This document shows, in pieces, positions 47,617 through 57,822 of a stretch of 64,000 nt of DNA. The position numbers and the translations under genes were made by a program. The notes beneath the pieces are model-generated. The model made no database searches and was not told the origin of the DNA. It was given only the letters and a program-made list of their open reading frames with translations. Numbering within the stretch: the first letter of the stretch is position 1; every line of letters starts with the position of its first letter. This stretch comes from Owenia fusiformis. Taxonomy: Eukaryota; Annelida; Polychaeta; Sabellida; Oweniidae. The stretch is from the NCBI GenBank assembly GCA_903813345.2, contig CAIIXF020000001.1, positions 35,373,366-35,437,365 of the forward strand, read 5' to 3'.

Positions 47617-48450
47617 CAGGGGTTTCAATAAATATTTTTTCAACAGGCCTTCGGCAATTTCAACAGGCTGAATTTTTTTTGACCATTCGGCGCTCGCTTC
47701 GCTCGCATTCTCGTTCATATTTGGAGTTAAATATTACCCCTTGAACTTCCTCACTGTGACATAAAACGGTAAAATCAGTATTTTCTTGTCACTTTAATAC
47801 AAACTGTATATGACCAATAGATCTATTTGACTTGTTCATTACTTTATGTGTTTTTTAAATGTTGACTCGTGTAAATTAATAAACTCAATATTTCTGACAC
47901 ATTATTAATCTCAATGAAATATAAAGATAACATTCAATAGTTTGATATGCATTTTTGACTTGTAATATTTTATTTTATTTCAAATGTTGCCCTTTGTGCT
48001 TCCTCACTATGATGTAAGATAATGCCAAGAAGATCAATTGTATTGATTATACTGTTTGTTTTCAAGTATAATATAGTTTCCATTGAAAGTTGACAGGACA
48101 GTGATAAAGGTTTTTTGCTACTGACCCATTAGTCTCAAAGCAATGTTGGTTTGAGAGTAGGTCAATAAAAATGGTGGCCGGATTACAGTAAGATAATTAT
48201 CTCAGTGTTTCTCTAAAACACTGCTGATTATCTGCCTACTATACTTAGATTTTGCCTTCACAAGGTAGGCCAATTTATATTCTTTAATTTGATATGTCAA
48301 ACTAAATTGATTTGTCTCATGTGTCAGCAAATTCTCTCATCATTTGGACCGGCAATTTTTTCTCAATTTTTTTTCTCTCAAAATTTTGAACCGGCGTTAC
48401 TGGGATTTGAAGCGGCGTTTTCGCCGCCCGCCGGCTGTTATTGAAACCCC
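47617..48450. mobile_element. ~830-bp hAT-like element (CAGGGGTTTCAATAA ends)
   Basis: GGGGTTTCAATAA at 47,619 is inverted as TTATTGAAACCCC ending at 48,450. GGTGTTTG and AGTGTTTG flank it (7 of 8 match), as expected for hAT. It interrupts the TCCCGCGAA element. Confidence 0.65.
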
Positions 48451-49737
48451 AGTGTTTGTCCCTCGAATGGTCCCGCGAAATCCCGCGAATTTGAGTAAAA
48501 AAGTTGGCCTATTAGCGCAATCACGCAAATCCCTTAAATGTCCCGCGAAATCCCGCGAATTTAGTAGATGTCCCGCAAAATCCCGCGAATTTTGGGCACT
48601 GGGTCTAAAAAATCTGTCCCGCGAGAAAATCTTTAGGGGTTGACAGTACTGCATATAGGTCCATGCTAGGCCTAAGTAAAATGAAAAATTGCAAAACTTT
48701 ACAGATTATAAGATTATAAGATTATAAGTGAATTACGATTTATAGGCATGCTTGCCTGTTAATCGATCATTGCAAGGACCTCATTGTCCTTAGATTGTTG
48801 CATAAAAAGTTAAAAAGTCAAGTTTCCCCAACTACACCTATGTACATAGCCATAATCAACTTTCTCTTTACTTACCAAGTTATGTGAGCTAGATCTTGCT
48901 GATGTATGATGTTACATCAATCACTGTTATGACGATCTAAATGCCAGTATTAATAATAGCAAATCAAATTCTAAATCAATGACAAAATATCAAGTTCTGA
49001 ATATTTTAATTTTATCAATTTTTTCAAACGGAAGTTAATTAAACTACGCCATCTAGCGAGGAGAAAAATTTGGAACAAAATTGCAACCATAATCTTGAGA
49101 CCTTGCAACTACTATAACTTGATAATATTGACATTGTAGCATCGTTCAAAGTGTTATTATGTAACAGTTATATTAAGAATTGCAACTTGACTTTCTGGAG
49201 TTCTAGTTCATTTTTAGAACAGTAGCCCAGGAACTTATTACAATTTTAGAAAATTTGCGTTTTTATATTTTTGACACAATTTGGCATTTGGAGAGTACCT
49301 GGATGAACTCAAGGCAAAGAAACCACCGAGGGTCCAGAGATTGAGAATAGTCTAAGGTAAAACAGTTTGGAAACTCCCAGAAAGAAACTTCCGAAAGTGA
49401 TAATAATTCACAGGTCTTTCAGGAATAAGGTTACTCTACTGAGCTTCAGAGGCTATTGAGCCAGCTGTGTTCAGTAAAAGTACTCACACGGCAGTGATCT
49501 CATTCTCACAAAATGAATGGAACAGCGTTTTGGCCCCCATCTGTGAGAAGCGCTTCCTACAACTGGGGACCCAAAACCGCTAAAAAGAGGGACTCTATTT
49601 AACAGAATAATGGAGACCATGTCTGTTGCAAAACTTATGCCTGGCACAACCGTCACCCTGTTATTAAGTTGCGCAAGGATCCTGCCATGAATGTGGTAGT
49701 GTTATCGTGAAAGCCTGGTATAACCGTGACAATGCTA

Positions 49738-49893
49738 TCAGGGGCGGATCCAGGATTTTGTGTTAGAGGGGGCGTGTGATAATAACTGTGAGCGAAGAGT
49801 CAAATTTTGTAAAAAGCGATGAGGCAAAACACAAATTTTCTGACTTTTTAGGGGTGTGTCCACCCCCCACGCCCCCGTCTAGATCCGCTGGTG
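49738..49893. mobile_element. hAT-like MITE (CAGGGGCGGATCCAGG ends)
   Basis: The left end CAGGGGCGGATCCAGG and right end TAGATCCGCTGGTG are imperfect inverted copies around a GGGGGCGTG / CACGCCCCC stem. GCTAT lies beside both ends. Confidence 0.6.
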
Positions 49894-49924
49894 GCTATAG
49901 TCGGAGACATTAATAAACTTCAAC

Positions 49925-50440
49925 CATCAAAAGTTCTCACAATGAGCTAAATTCTAAGTTTCATGTCTCAAACTCTCAAGCGGTAGAAAAATAATTCTCG
50001 TTCACTCTAAGTAGCACAATAAATGAATCCAATGCTTCATACTTGCAAATGATGGATAAATTCCTACCAAATCGAACAAATGATTTCATGAATTGCCATG
50101 TTTGTGATCCAAGGAGGATTGACTCCCAGAATGCAACATCAGTTAACCTTATTTACTCATGACAGGTTTCAAAATGGCGGAACGGCATTTTGAAAGCTGT
50201 CACGTGTCATGTTGCATTTTGGGAGCCAATCCTCCTTGCCGCGTAATTGGGCTCCAAAATCACCTCAATATTTGAAGAGTCGGCATTAACATGTGAATGT
50301 CACTTCAAATTTTTAAGTTTCTAGTTGTCATTATGGACACAAATTCCACTATATTTGTACGTTCTGGTACAGAAAAAATATAGCACTCAATACACTGAGG
50401 TAAGAATTTATGACATATGTGACAGAATGTCTTTTTCATA
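49925..50440. repeat. Dispersed repeat, copy B (inverted relative to 5.4-6.0 kb)
   Basis: Reverse-complement match to 5410-5990 across the same internal hairpin (GGAGGATTGACTCCCAGAAT here). Embedded in the 57-bp foldback element. Confidence 0.75.
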
Positions 50441-50475
50441 GTGTTAGTCATTATTTATGTTCACCACTTTTATTA

Positions 50476-50863
50476 TGTCCCCACCACATAGTGTGGGGCC
50501 ATATTGTCGGCCTAGGCGCGTTTGGTAGATCAATTTCAAATTTTCAGGGATGATTCTTAGTATGAAAATGTAGATTTGATTAGTTTTTTGGCATTCTGGG
50601 CAAATATCAAGGCAGCCATTTTGGATTTTCCATCCTAAAATCTTGTCTGTAAAGTCTTGTTTACGCATTTCTGGTTTACTGTTTGACGGATCAATCTCAA
50701 ATTTTCAGGGTTGGTTCTTAGTATGAAAATCTAGAGCTGACTAATTTTTGGGCATTCTGGGTAAATTTTAAGGTGGCCATTTTGCATTTTCCGTCTCACA
50801 ATTGTAATGGTAAAGTCTTGTAAAGTCATTGGTGGGGACATATTGTACACATTTGTGTTCTTG
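50476..50863. mobile_element. Short copy of the TGTCCCCACC element
   Basis: Begins TGTCCCCACCACATAGTGTG and ends GGTGGGGACATATTGTACAC; the first ten bases are inverted at the end. Carries only two of the 162-bp-type units. Full copy at 53,240. Confidence 0.75.
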
Positions 50864-51599
50864 TATTATATTGCAAGGCCTGTCATCTCATGACCATGGT
50901 AATGTTAAAAGTGCAGCAAGTAGTACAGAGGGGCCATTCAACGATCATGGACCAGTGTCAAAATATATTTAAGTTTGGATATTTCATCAAGACTAACATC
51001 TATTTTTATTTTCTGCAAAGAAACCCCTTAGATAATCATTATTTCAGCTTATATTCCTCTTGAAACATGGGGGATCTTAAAAATATAAAAGTGGACGTCC
51101 CCTTTTTTTGAAGCTTTGAACTGATTTTACACTTTTTAATGCTGAAATTGATAGTTTATCCATACATTTTAAGAAAATGGGTATGTCGAAGAAGATGTTA
51201 AGCCAACTGTTGCCTTGATAGCTCAGAAAAAGTTAAAATTTTCCTATTTTCTATCTACAAGCCTTATTGCCCCTTTAAAGTCTGATATGACCGTAACAAT
51301 GCTATATTATATCGCAAGGCCTGTCATAACCGTGGTAATGTTAAAGCCTGATATGAGCGTGACAATGGTTGCAAGGCCTGTCATAACCGTGGTAATGTTA
51401 AAGCCTGATATAACCGTGACAATGTTTACATTCTTGAATGAGATTAGAATTATAGTTTGCGGAAATGAATTACTAGTTAAATGAATCTAAAATTTTATGT
51501 ATCAACGTACGTGAGTACCATGTACATGTATAGTAGTCTGGATTTTCATATTTAAGGTAATTAAACAATGAATTTTTCATGACAGTATTGTCTTGCTAC

Positions 51600-52230
51600 T
51601 AAATGTAATTTGATATAACCATTGTCACGGTCATATCATGCTTTAACATTACCACGGTCATGACAGACCTTACAACCATTGTCACAGTCATATCAGCTGG
51701 CTTTAACATTACCACATTCATGACAGACCTTACAACCATTGTCACAGTCATATCATCTGGCTTTAACATTACCACATTCATGACAGACCTTACAACCATT
51801 GTCACAGTCATATCAGACTTTAACATTACCACATTCATGACAGACCTTACAACCATTGTCACAGTCATATCAGGCTTTAACATTACCACATTCATGACAG
51901 ACCTTACAACCATTGTCACAGTCATATCAGGCTTTAACATTACCACATTCATGACAGACCTTACAACCATTGTCACAGTCATATCAGGCTTTAACATTTA
52001 CCACATTCATGACAGACCTTACAACCATTGTCACAGTCATATCAGGCTTTAACATTACCACATTCATGACAGACCTTACAACCATTGTCACGGTCATATC
52101 AGGCTTTAACATTACCAAAGTCATGACATGCCTTGCAATATAATATAGCATTGTCACGGTCACATCATGCTTTAACATTACCACGGTCATGACAGGCCTT
52201 GCAATATAATATAGCATTGTCACGGTTATA
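51600..52230. repeat. Minisatellite, 57-bp unit
   Basis: About eleven near-identical 57-bp copies (ACATTCATGACAGACCTTAC and so on). Because 57 is divisible by three, both strands stay open as 19-residue repeats (one strand reads MTVTMVVRSVMNVVMLKPD). Single-base length changes near 51,700 and 52,000 break the frame, so it is not constrained as protein. Confidence 0.92.
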
Positions 52231-52336
52231 TCAGGCTTTCCCAATAACACTACCACGGTCATGGCAGGATCTTTGGGAAACTTAAAAACACTTAATAACA
52301 TGGTAACGGTTGTGCAAGGCATAAGTCTTGCAATAG

Positions 52337-52613
52337 CAGGCCTGTCAACTGTCCCGCAATTTGCGTATTTGTCACGCATTTGCTGAAGAATTTGAAGTCA
52401 CGCCAGTTATTTTTGCGTGACAGAAAATGTCACGCAAATACGCAATTTACCTGGTAATTGTCAAGCAAAAATATTTCTGTAGAAAAATTTCTAAAAAAGA
52501 TCGTCTACACAGCAAAAATACGAACGGCGGAAAAAAATGTACGCATTTCGTTCGGACTTTCCACGCGAATTACGTATATGTCACGCATTCCGTTCGAAAT
52601 ATTTCGTACCTAT

Positions 52614-52649
<36 letters not shown>

Positions 52650-52853
52650 TTGATGAATGTTTGAAACGCGAGCGTAGCGAGCGCGAAAAATTTGAGGTGT
52701 TCAAAATTTGGCAAGATGTAATGAAATTTAAACCAAGGTGTTCAGAATTTGGATCAAGGTGTTCAGATTTGAACCAAGGTGTCCACATTTTGAGGGGAGG
52801 TGTTCAACATTTCCAAGTCACTCATGTTAGGTGTTCCCAAGTTGACAGGCCTG
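52337..52853. mobile_element. 517-bp hAT-like MITE (CAGGCCTGTCAA ends)
   Basis: CAGGCCTGTCAACT at the left is inverted as AGTTGACAGGCCTG at the right. GCAATAG is duplicated at 52,330-52,336 and 52,853-52,859, consistent with an 8-bp hAT duplication. It landed next to the end of the 57-bp foldback element. Contains a C33-type homopolymer run. A worn copy lies at 55,660-55,905. Confidence 0.8.
52616..52648. repeat. Poly-C run (~33 bases)
   Basis: An uninterrupted C tract inside the hAT-like MITE. Its length is likely unstable, and it creates poly-Pro/poly-Gly frames that are artefacts. Confidence 0.9.
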
Positions 52854-53239
52854 CAATAGATAGCATGTAGAATAATATACCAATAGAAAGGTCTTTTTGT
52901 TTTGCTTTATGGAACAAGTTTGAAGAAAAATGGTGCAGTATGAGACTCACAATCCTTGATTTTCAAACATCTGGTAGGTCTAAAATTCAATAACAGTTTT
53001 CAATGTGCATAAGGTTTCTTCTCCCATATACTCATATATAAAAAAACCTTCAAATATGAACACCTGCTAATTCAAACACTTTGACTGGTTCAAGTGGTGT
53101 TCAGATTAGACAGGTTTTATTGTAGGTAATACAGTGTACATAACAGTTTTGTCAAATATCTGTTACCATGGCAACAAATTGTCAGTTTGATTTGTAACTT
53201 TATGATTTAATCTTGGCAATGAATAATCATTTATTATTA

Positions 53240-54911
53240 TGTCCTCACCACATAGTGTGGGGCCATATTGTCGGCCTAGGCGCGTCCGTCCGTCCGTCTG
53301 TCCGTCCGTCTGTCCTTCCGTCCGTCTGTCCGTCCGTACGTCCGGGAGTTTTCTCCAAAACCGCTACAGATATCACCTTCAAATTTTCAGGGATAACTTA
53401 TGAGTGCATACAGATGTGGATGAAAAAAAATTAACTCGATACCTACTTCCTGTCGGCCATTTTGAAGTCAAATGCTAAAATCCTTGTCTGCAAACTTTAA
53501 GAAAAACGGCTTCACAGTTGCTTTTAAAACTTTAACATCTTGTTCAGCTCACTTCATTCTAGATCTGATTAGGTTTTGGACCTGTTAGCTCAGTCATGTC
53601 AGCCATTTTGAATGTCTTAAGAAAAGTTAAGAGCACGATAATACTTTGTATCATATTGAATGGTGTTTTTGAGTTTTCATATTCTAACTATTTAGAAGCT
53701 TTATAAATAATTTCAGATGTACTTTGTTGTTAAAGCCTATGTTGTTGTTAACAGTATTTATATGTGATAATTTTGTAAAAAGAAATCAGCAAAAACTCAT
53801 GATCACTTTTTTATTGTCAGCCATTTTGAATTTTTCCGTCCTAAAATCTTGTCTGTGGAGTCTTGTCTACGTGTTTTCAGGTGAACCGTTTGGTGGATCA
53901 ATTCTTGATTTTCAGGGATGATTCTTAGTATAAATCTAGATCTGATTAGTTTTTTGGCATTCTGGGTAAATGTCAAGGCAGCCATTTTGGATTTTCCGTC
54001 CTAAAATCTTGTCTGTAAAGTCTTGTCTACGCGTTTTCAGGTGAACTGTTTGGTAGATCAATTTCAATTTTTCAGGGATGATCCTTAATATGAAAATGTA
54101 CAACTGATTAGTTTTTTGGCATTCTGGGTAATTGTCAAGGCAGCCATTTTGGATTTTCCGTCCTAAAATATTGTCTGTAAAGTCTTGTCTACGCATTTCC
54201 AGGTGAACAGTTCTGTAGATCAATTTCAAATTTTCAGGGATGATTCTTAGAATGAAAACCTAGATCTGATTAGTATTTGGGCATTCTGGGTAAATGCCAA
54301 GGCAGCCATTTTGGATTTTCCGTCCTAAAATCTTGTCTGTAGAGTTTTGTCTACGCATTTCCCGGTGAACCGTTTGGTAGATCAATTTCAAATTTTCAGG
54401 TATGATTCTTAATATGAAAATCTAGATCTGATCAGTTTTTTGGCATTCTGGATAAATGTCAAGGCAGCCATTTTGGATTTTCCGTCTTAAAATCCTGCCT
54501 GTAAAGTCTTGTCTATGCGTTTTTAGGTGAACCGTTTTGTAGATCAATTTCAAATTTTCAGGGATGATTCTTAGTATGAAAATCTAGATCTGATTAGTTT
54601 TTTGGCATTCTGGATAAATGCCAAGGCAGCCATTTTGGATTTTCCGTCTTAAAATCCTGCCCGTAAAGTCTTGTCTACGCGTTTTTAGGTGAACCGTTTT
54701 GTAGATCAATTTCAAATTTTCAGGGATGATTCTTAGTATGAAAATCTAGATCTGATTAGTTTTTTGGCATTCTAGGTAAATTTTAAGGTGGCCATTTTGG
54801 ATTTTCCGTCATCAAATTGTGTCGGTAAAGTCTTGTCTACTCATTTTTAGGATAACCATTTGACAGGATCACCCATAGGTGGGGACATTTTGTACACATT
54901 TGTGTTCTTGT
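53240..54911. mobile_element. 1.67-kb TGTCC.CACC element with ~162-bp tandem units
   Basis: Starts TGTCCTCACCACATAGTGTG and ends GGTGGGGACATTTTGTACAC. After a CCGTCCGT tract (53,285-53,345) come about seven units spaced 162 bp, marked by GCCATTTTGGATTTTCCGTC at about 53,819, 53,981, 54,143, 54,305, 54,467, 54,629 and 54,791. It ends about 290 bp upstream of the ankyrin/SOCS start codon. Confidence 0.85.
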
Positions 54912-55201
54912 TAGTTTTTATGATGGTCTCGGGTACAACCAGACAAGGACATTTTCTCAATCCACACTATATGTTGACTTGTCTATTTTTTAGGGTGAAA
55001 ATGTTCGTCTTGAGAAACTATATTGTTTTACTCCCTGGAGAACTTGGAGAAGCTAACCAAGAATACCAATACTTCTGGAGGAACAAAAACTTGCCATAAC
55101 ATGCCTAGTCTCTCTGTTATAACATCCTAATCATAAAAACATTCTCTGAGAGGAGACACTTTTCCACTGCTGTATCAGAAGTGGATGTAACCTAGGCAAC
55201 C

Positions 55202-55328
55202 ATGGGAGTCAGGTCTAGCAAGGTGAAACAGAATGAACTCTATGATGCACTCCTGGAGAGAGACATTGAGGCTATATCCACACTAATGGCAGATGGAGTC
55301 AATCCAAACTTCATACTAAAGAATACAC
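55202..55328 (+). CDS. ASB-like exon 1
   Basis: ATG at 55,202. MGVRSSKVKQ may carry an N-terminal myristoylation-type Gly2, though MG alone is weak evidence. Ends phase 1 before GTGAGT. Confidence 0.85.
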
Positions 55329-57822
55329 GTGAGTGGAATAGATATTATTGTATTTTGACTTTATCTAATACTAAGTGTTGAGGCATATGAGCCAAATAAG
55401 GAAACAGGAGTATAAAAATCTGACAAAAAACTGTTAGAACACTAACATAATACACTATGCATTATATTTCTTTCAGTTCATCCAATAGAAGATGGTGGTT
55501 TAGATGAACATGATGGTATGACTCCATTGATATTCACAATACACACTCACCATGTGAATATGACCAGGTAAACTCATTGAGCCCTATGGACAAAGACAGT
55601 ATGTAGGTACACTATGTATTTCCTAACAAGGGTATTTAAGGGGAGAGGTCATGTTCACACCTTCCGACTGTCCCGCAATTTCCTGATTATTGTCAAACAA
55701 AACTATTTCTGTAGAAAAACATCAAAAAATGATCGCCGATATAGCAAAAAAACAAACGCCAAAAAATGAACGCATTTCGTTCTGACTTTTCACCGGATAC
55801 CGGATATGTCACACATTTTCCTCAAAATATTTCGTACCTACCCCCCTAAAGGTGTTCAACATTTGTAAGTCACTCATGTTAGGTGTTCCCAAGTTGACAG
55901 GCCTTCATGTTTTAACTAACTTTTAGAAGAAAACATGCCACAGACCACATTTATTATTGCCTTTGGTGAATTTGTGTGACATCAAGACTTTTAAAAGGCA
56001 TTTGAATGTAAAATAGAATCAATAATTTCGAGACCAAAAAACCTAATATGGATGATAAAGATCAAGAAATAGTATAGAGAGTGCCCCACAATATACACAT
56101 TTTTATTAACATTGTAGATTGTTGCTTGAAAATGGTGCAAAAGTTGACTATGCCAGTTCTGTAATGTATGAGCGCAGTACAAACATTAATTTACCAATAC
56201 ATAAAGCTGTTGAAGAGAACCAGACCCACATTCTGGAAATGTTGATTAATCATGGTGCAGATGTAAATTCCCAGACCAGGATTAGGCTGTACACACCATT
56301 ACATGTGATTTGTAGGCAGCATCATGAGCGGTACAACAGAAAACAGCAACGTAAGGCTAATACAATATTATACATGTAGGTTTTGCTATGTACCTAAATT
56401 GTTGCTGGTCTTGTTGATATTACACATAGGCATTGTTAAGACCTTTACCCAATTTATTGGTTTGATACAGCAAGATGGAATGTAGGATCCCAAATCAATT
56501 TTACTCTGTTCAAGCCCCGAATGCAAGATTATCTACATTGTCCTTTTTCAATTTGTAATCAAACAATTTTTGTTCTTTCACCACCAACTTTAGTTAATTC
56601 AGCATCAGCTTTTGTTAATTCACAATCAGCTTTTGTTAATTCACCATCAGCTTTTGTTAATTCACCATCAGCTATATTACTTTAAATTCAGATGATGTAA
56701 AGTGGACGGTACATGGGTTACTAGCTAATGGTGCAGATGTGAATCTGGAGGACAAGTTTGGCAGCATCCCCTTACACTATGCTGTACAGGTAACTGACTC
56801 CTAATACTACTGTAGGTATCTTATCCTTAACACTACACTTAGTATGGTATAATCTCTCCACTAATCCACTTGCAAGATTGGTGACCCTTGGTATAACAAC
56901 AGAGCAAACCATTATAGGAAGTAAAAGGCAAACATTTAACACAGATCTTTGATTATTTGAGTTTAATTCTCACCGGAATTCTTTATTTCAGAAACAGAAA
57001 ACCGAGCTCATTGAGACACTCTTAGATGCAGGAAGTGACATCACTCATGAGAATCTGCTAGGAATGACGCCAATCATGAACCTTTTACGCTACAAACCAG
57101 AAGGAACATATTATACTTTGCAGAAGCTAATAAATCGAGACCCATCTTCAGTTAGACGTGTTTCTAAATCTGGTGAGACATTACTCAGCGCCCTGCTACT
57201 TAATCCTAGTCACCATCACCCTTGTAGACACACATTTACCTATGATATGTATGAGAATTCTGAAAAAGATGGGCCGTATAGATGTTTGGAGTATTTGTTA
57301 GATAGTGGAGCAGATGCCAATGAGGTATATGAGATTGGATTGACTCCTTTATGGATGGCTATTTTGGAGAATAATCAGCCAAATATGATCAAATGTTTAG
57401 TTGTTCACCATGCTAATATAGACTATACATTTAATAAGCTCTGCTCTAATGCGGGGATCATGCTAACAATGACACCACTTATGTATTGTCTGGACACAAG
57501 CGATTTTGCAACCGCAAAGTTTCTTATTGAATCTGGTGCTGACACAAGTTATTTCTGGCAGTGTAATGTCCTCACAAATCAGCTGAGGAGACACTTCAAC
57601 GCATATTTAATGCAGAAATATCTTGATGAAGAGGCAGCGATGATAAAATCTCTTCAACTACTATGTAGAGCAAAAATAAGGAGATGTCTTGGGAAGAATT
57701 TGAAGAATGTGTTTAAGTTGCAATTCCCTAAAAGACTCCAAACTTACATATTTAACAATTTCTCAATACCAATAAAGCATAATAAAGAGTCTGGAAGTAT
57801 GTTTGAAAACAATCATTTGTAA
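55202..57822 (+). CDS. Ankyrin repeat and SOCS box protein (five coding exons, complete)
   Basis: A likely substrate adaptor of a cullin-5/elongin B-C ubiquitin ligase. Exons 55,202-55,328, 55,477-55,567, 56,118-56,350, 56,692-56,789 and 56,992-57,822 join in frame (all GT-AG) into 459 residues. The N-terminus (MGVRSSKVKQ) is followed by ankyrin repeats, for example DGMTPLIFTIHTHHVNMTRL, LPIHKAVEENQTHILEMLI, LLANGADVNLEDKFGSIPLH and IGLTPLWMAILENNQPNMIK. A C-terminal SOCS box spans about residues 401-437: the elongin-binding SLQLLCRAKI fits [STP]LxxxCxxx[ALIV], and LQFPKRLQTYIF follows as a weak Cul5 box. About 20 residues trail it. The start is the first ATG in frame with exon 2. Which ASB number it corresponds to cannot be told. 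It converges with PRIM2, 2 kb apart. Confidence 0.9.
55477..55567 (+). CDS. ASB-like exon 2
   Basis: Acceptor TTTCTTTCAG, donor GTAAAC. Encodes the first half of the first clear ankyrin repeat (GMTPLIFTIH). Enters phase 1, leaves phase 2. Confidence 0.88.
55660..55905. repeat. Worn copy of the CAGGCCTGTCAA hAT-like MITE in ASB intron 2
   Basis: Shares GACTGTCCCGCAATTT, CTATTTCTGTAGAAAAA, TTCGTACCTA and the terminal GTTCCCAAGTTGACAGGCCT with 52,337-52,853. The left end has decayed. Confidence 0.75.
56118..56350 (+). CDS. ASB-like exon 3
   Basis: Acceptor ACATTGTAG, donor GTAAGG. Contains LLLENGAKVDYA and INHGADVNSQT ankyrin turns and YTPLHVICRQH. Confidence 0.9.
56579..56677. repeat. 23-bp intronic minisatellite, ~4-5 copies
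   Basis: CACCATCAGCTTTTGTTAAT-type units lie directly before the exon 4 acceptor and may supply part of its pyrimidine-poor upstream context. Confidence 0.85.
56692..56789 (+). CDS. ASB-like exon 4
   Basis: Acceptor AAATTCAG, donor GTAACT. Encodes VHGLLANGADVNLEDKFGSI and PLHYAVQ, one ankyrin repeat boundary. Ends phase 0. Confidence 0.9.
56992..57822 (+). CDS. ASB-like exon 5 (ankyrin repeats + SOCS box) with stop
   Basis: Acceptor TTTATTTCAG, 276 codons and TAA. Holds the last ankyrin repeats and the SOCS box. Confidence 0.92.
   Translation, partial: KQKTELIETLLDAGSDITHENLLGMTPIMNLLRYKPEGTYYTLQKLINRDPSSVRRVSKSGETLLSALLLNPSHHHPCRHTFTYDMYENSEKDGPYRCLEYLLDSGADANEVYEIGLTPLWMAILENNQPNMIKCLVVHHANIDYTFNKLCSNAGIMLTMTPLMYCLDTSDFATAKFLIESGADTSYFWQCNVLTNQLRRHFNAYLMQKYLDEEAAMIKSLQLLCRAKIRRCLGKNLKNVFKLQFPKRLQTYIFNNFSIPIKHNKESGSMFENNHL

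Larger units (their letters stand above)
45790..48645. mobile_element. hAT-like element with TCCCGCGAA repeats, split by two later insertions
   Basis: The left end AGAGCTGTCAAGTGTCCCGCG near 45,791 and right end GGGGTTGACAGTACTG near 48,630-48,645 are related inverted ends, with CATATA on both sides as a partial 8-bp duplication. The body consists of repeated TGTCCCGCGAAATCCCGCGA. Younger elements at 46,205-47,077 and 47,617-48,450 split it. Related to the 52,337 and 55,660 copies. Confidence 0.55.
49626..52333. mobile_element. 2.7-kb foldback element with 57-bp tandem units
   Basis: The left end TTGCAAAACTTATGCCTGGC (49,626) is inverted at 52,300-52,333. Inside, the CATGAC..GCCT..CAATG..GTGAC..ATATCA..GCTTTAACATTACC unit is in one orientation at 49,650-49,740, 50,880-50,910 and 51,280-51,425, and inverted in the array 51,600-52,230. 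Insertions at 49,738-49,893, 49,925-50,440 and 50,476-50,863 separate the left-arm units. Confidence 0.75.

Noticed and set aside
51599-52379. Long MTVTMVVRSVMN-type repeat proteins on both strands
   Set aside because: Artefact of the 57-bp tandem unit; frames break at single-base unit differences.
52427-52870. Frame with a poly-Pro (or poly-Gly) stretch
   Set aside because: Generated by the poly-C run in the hAT-like MITE.
54860-55099. 79-codon frame before the ankyrin gene
   Set aside because: Starts in the TGTCC.CACC element end; no likeness and no splice link to exon 1.
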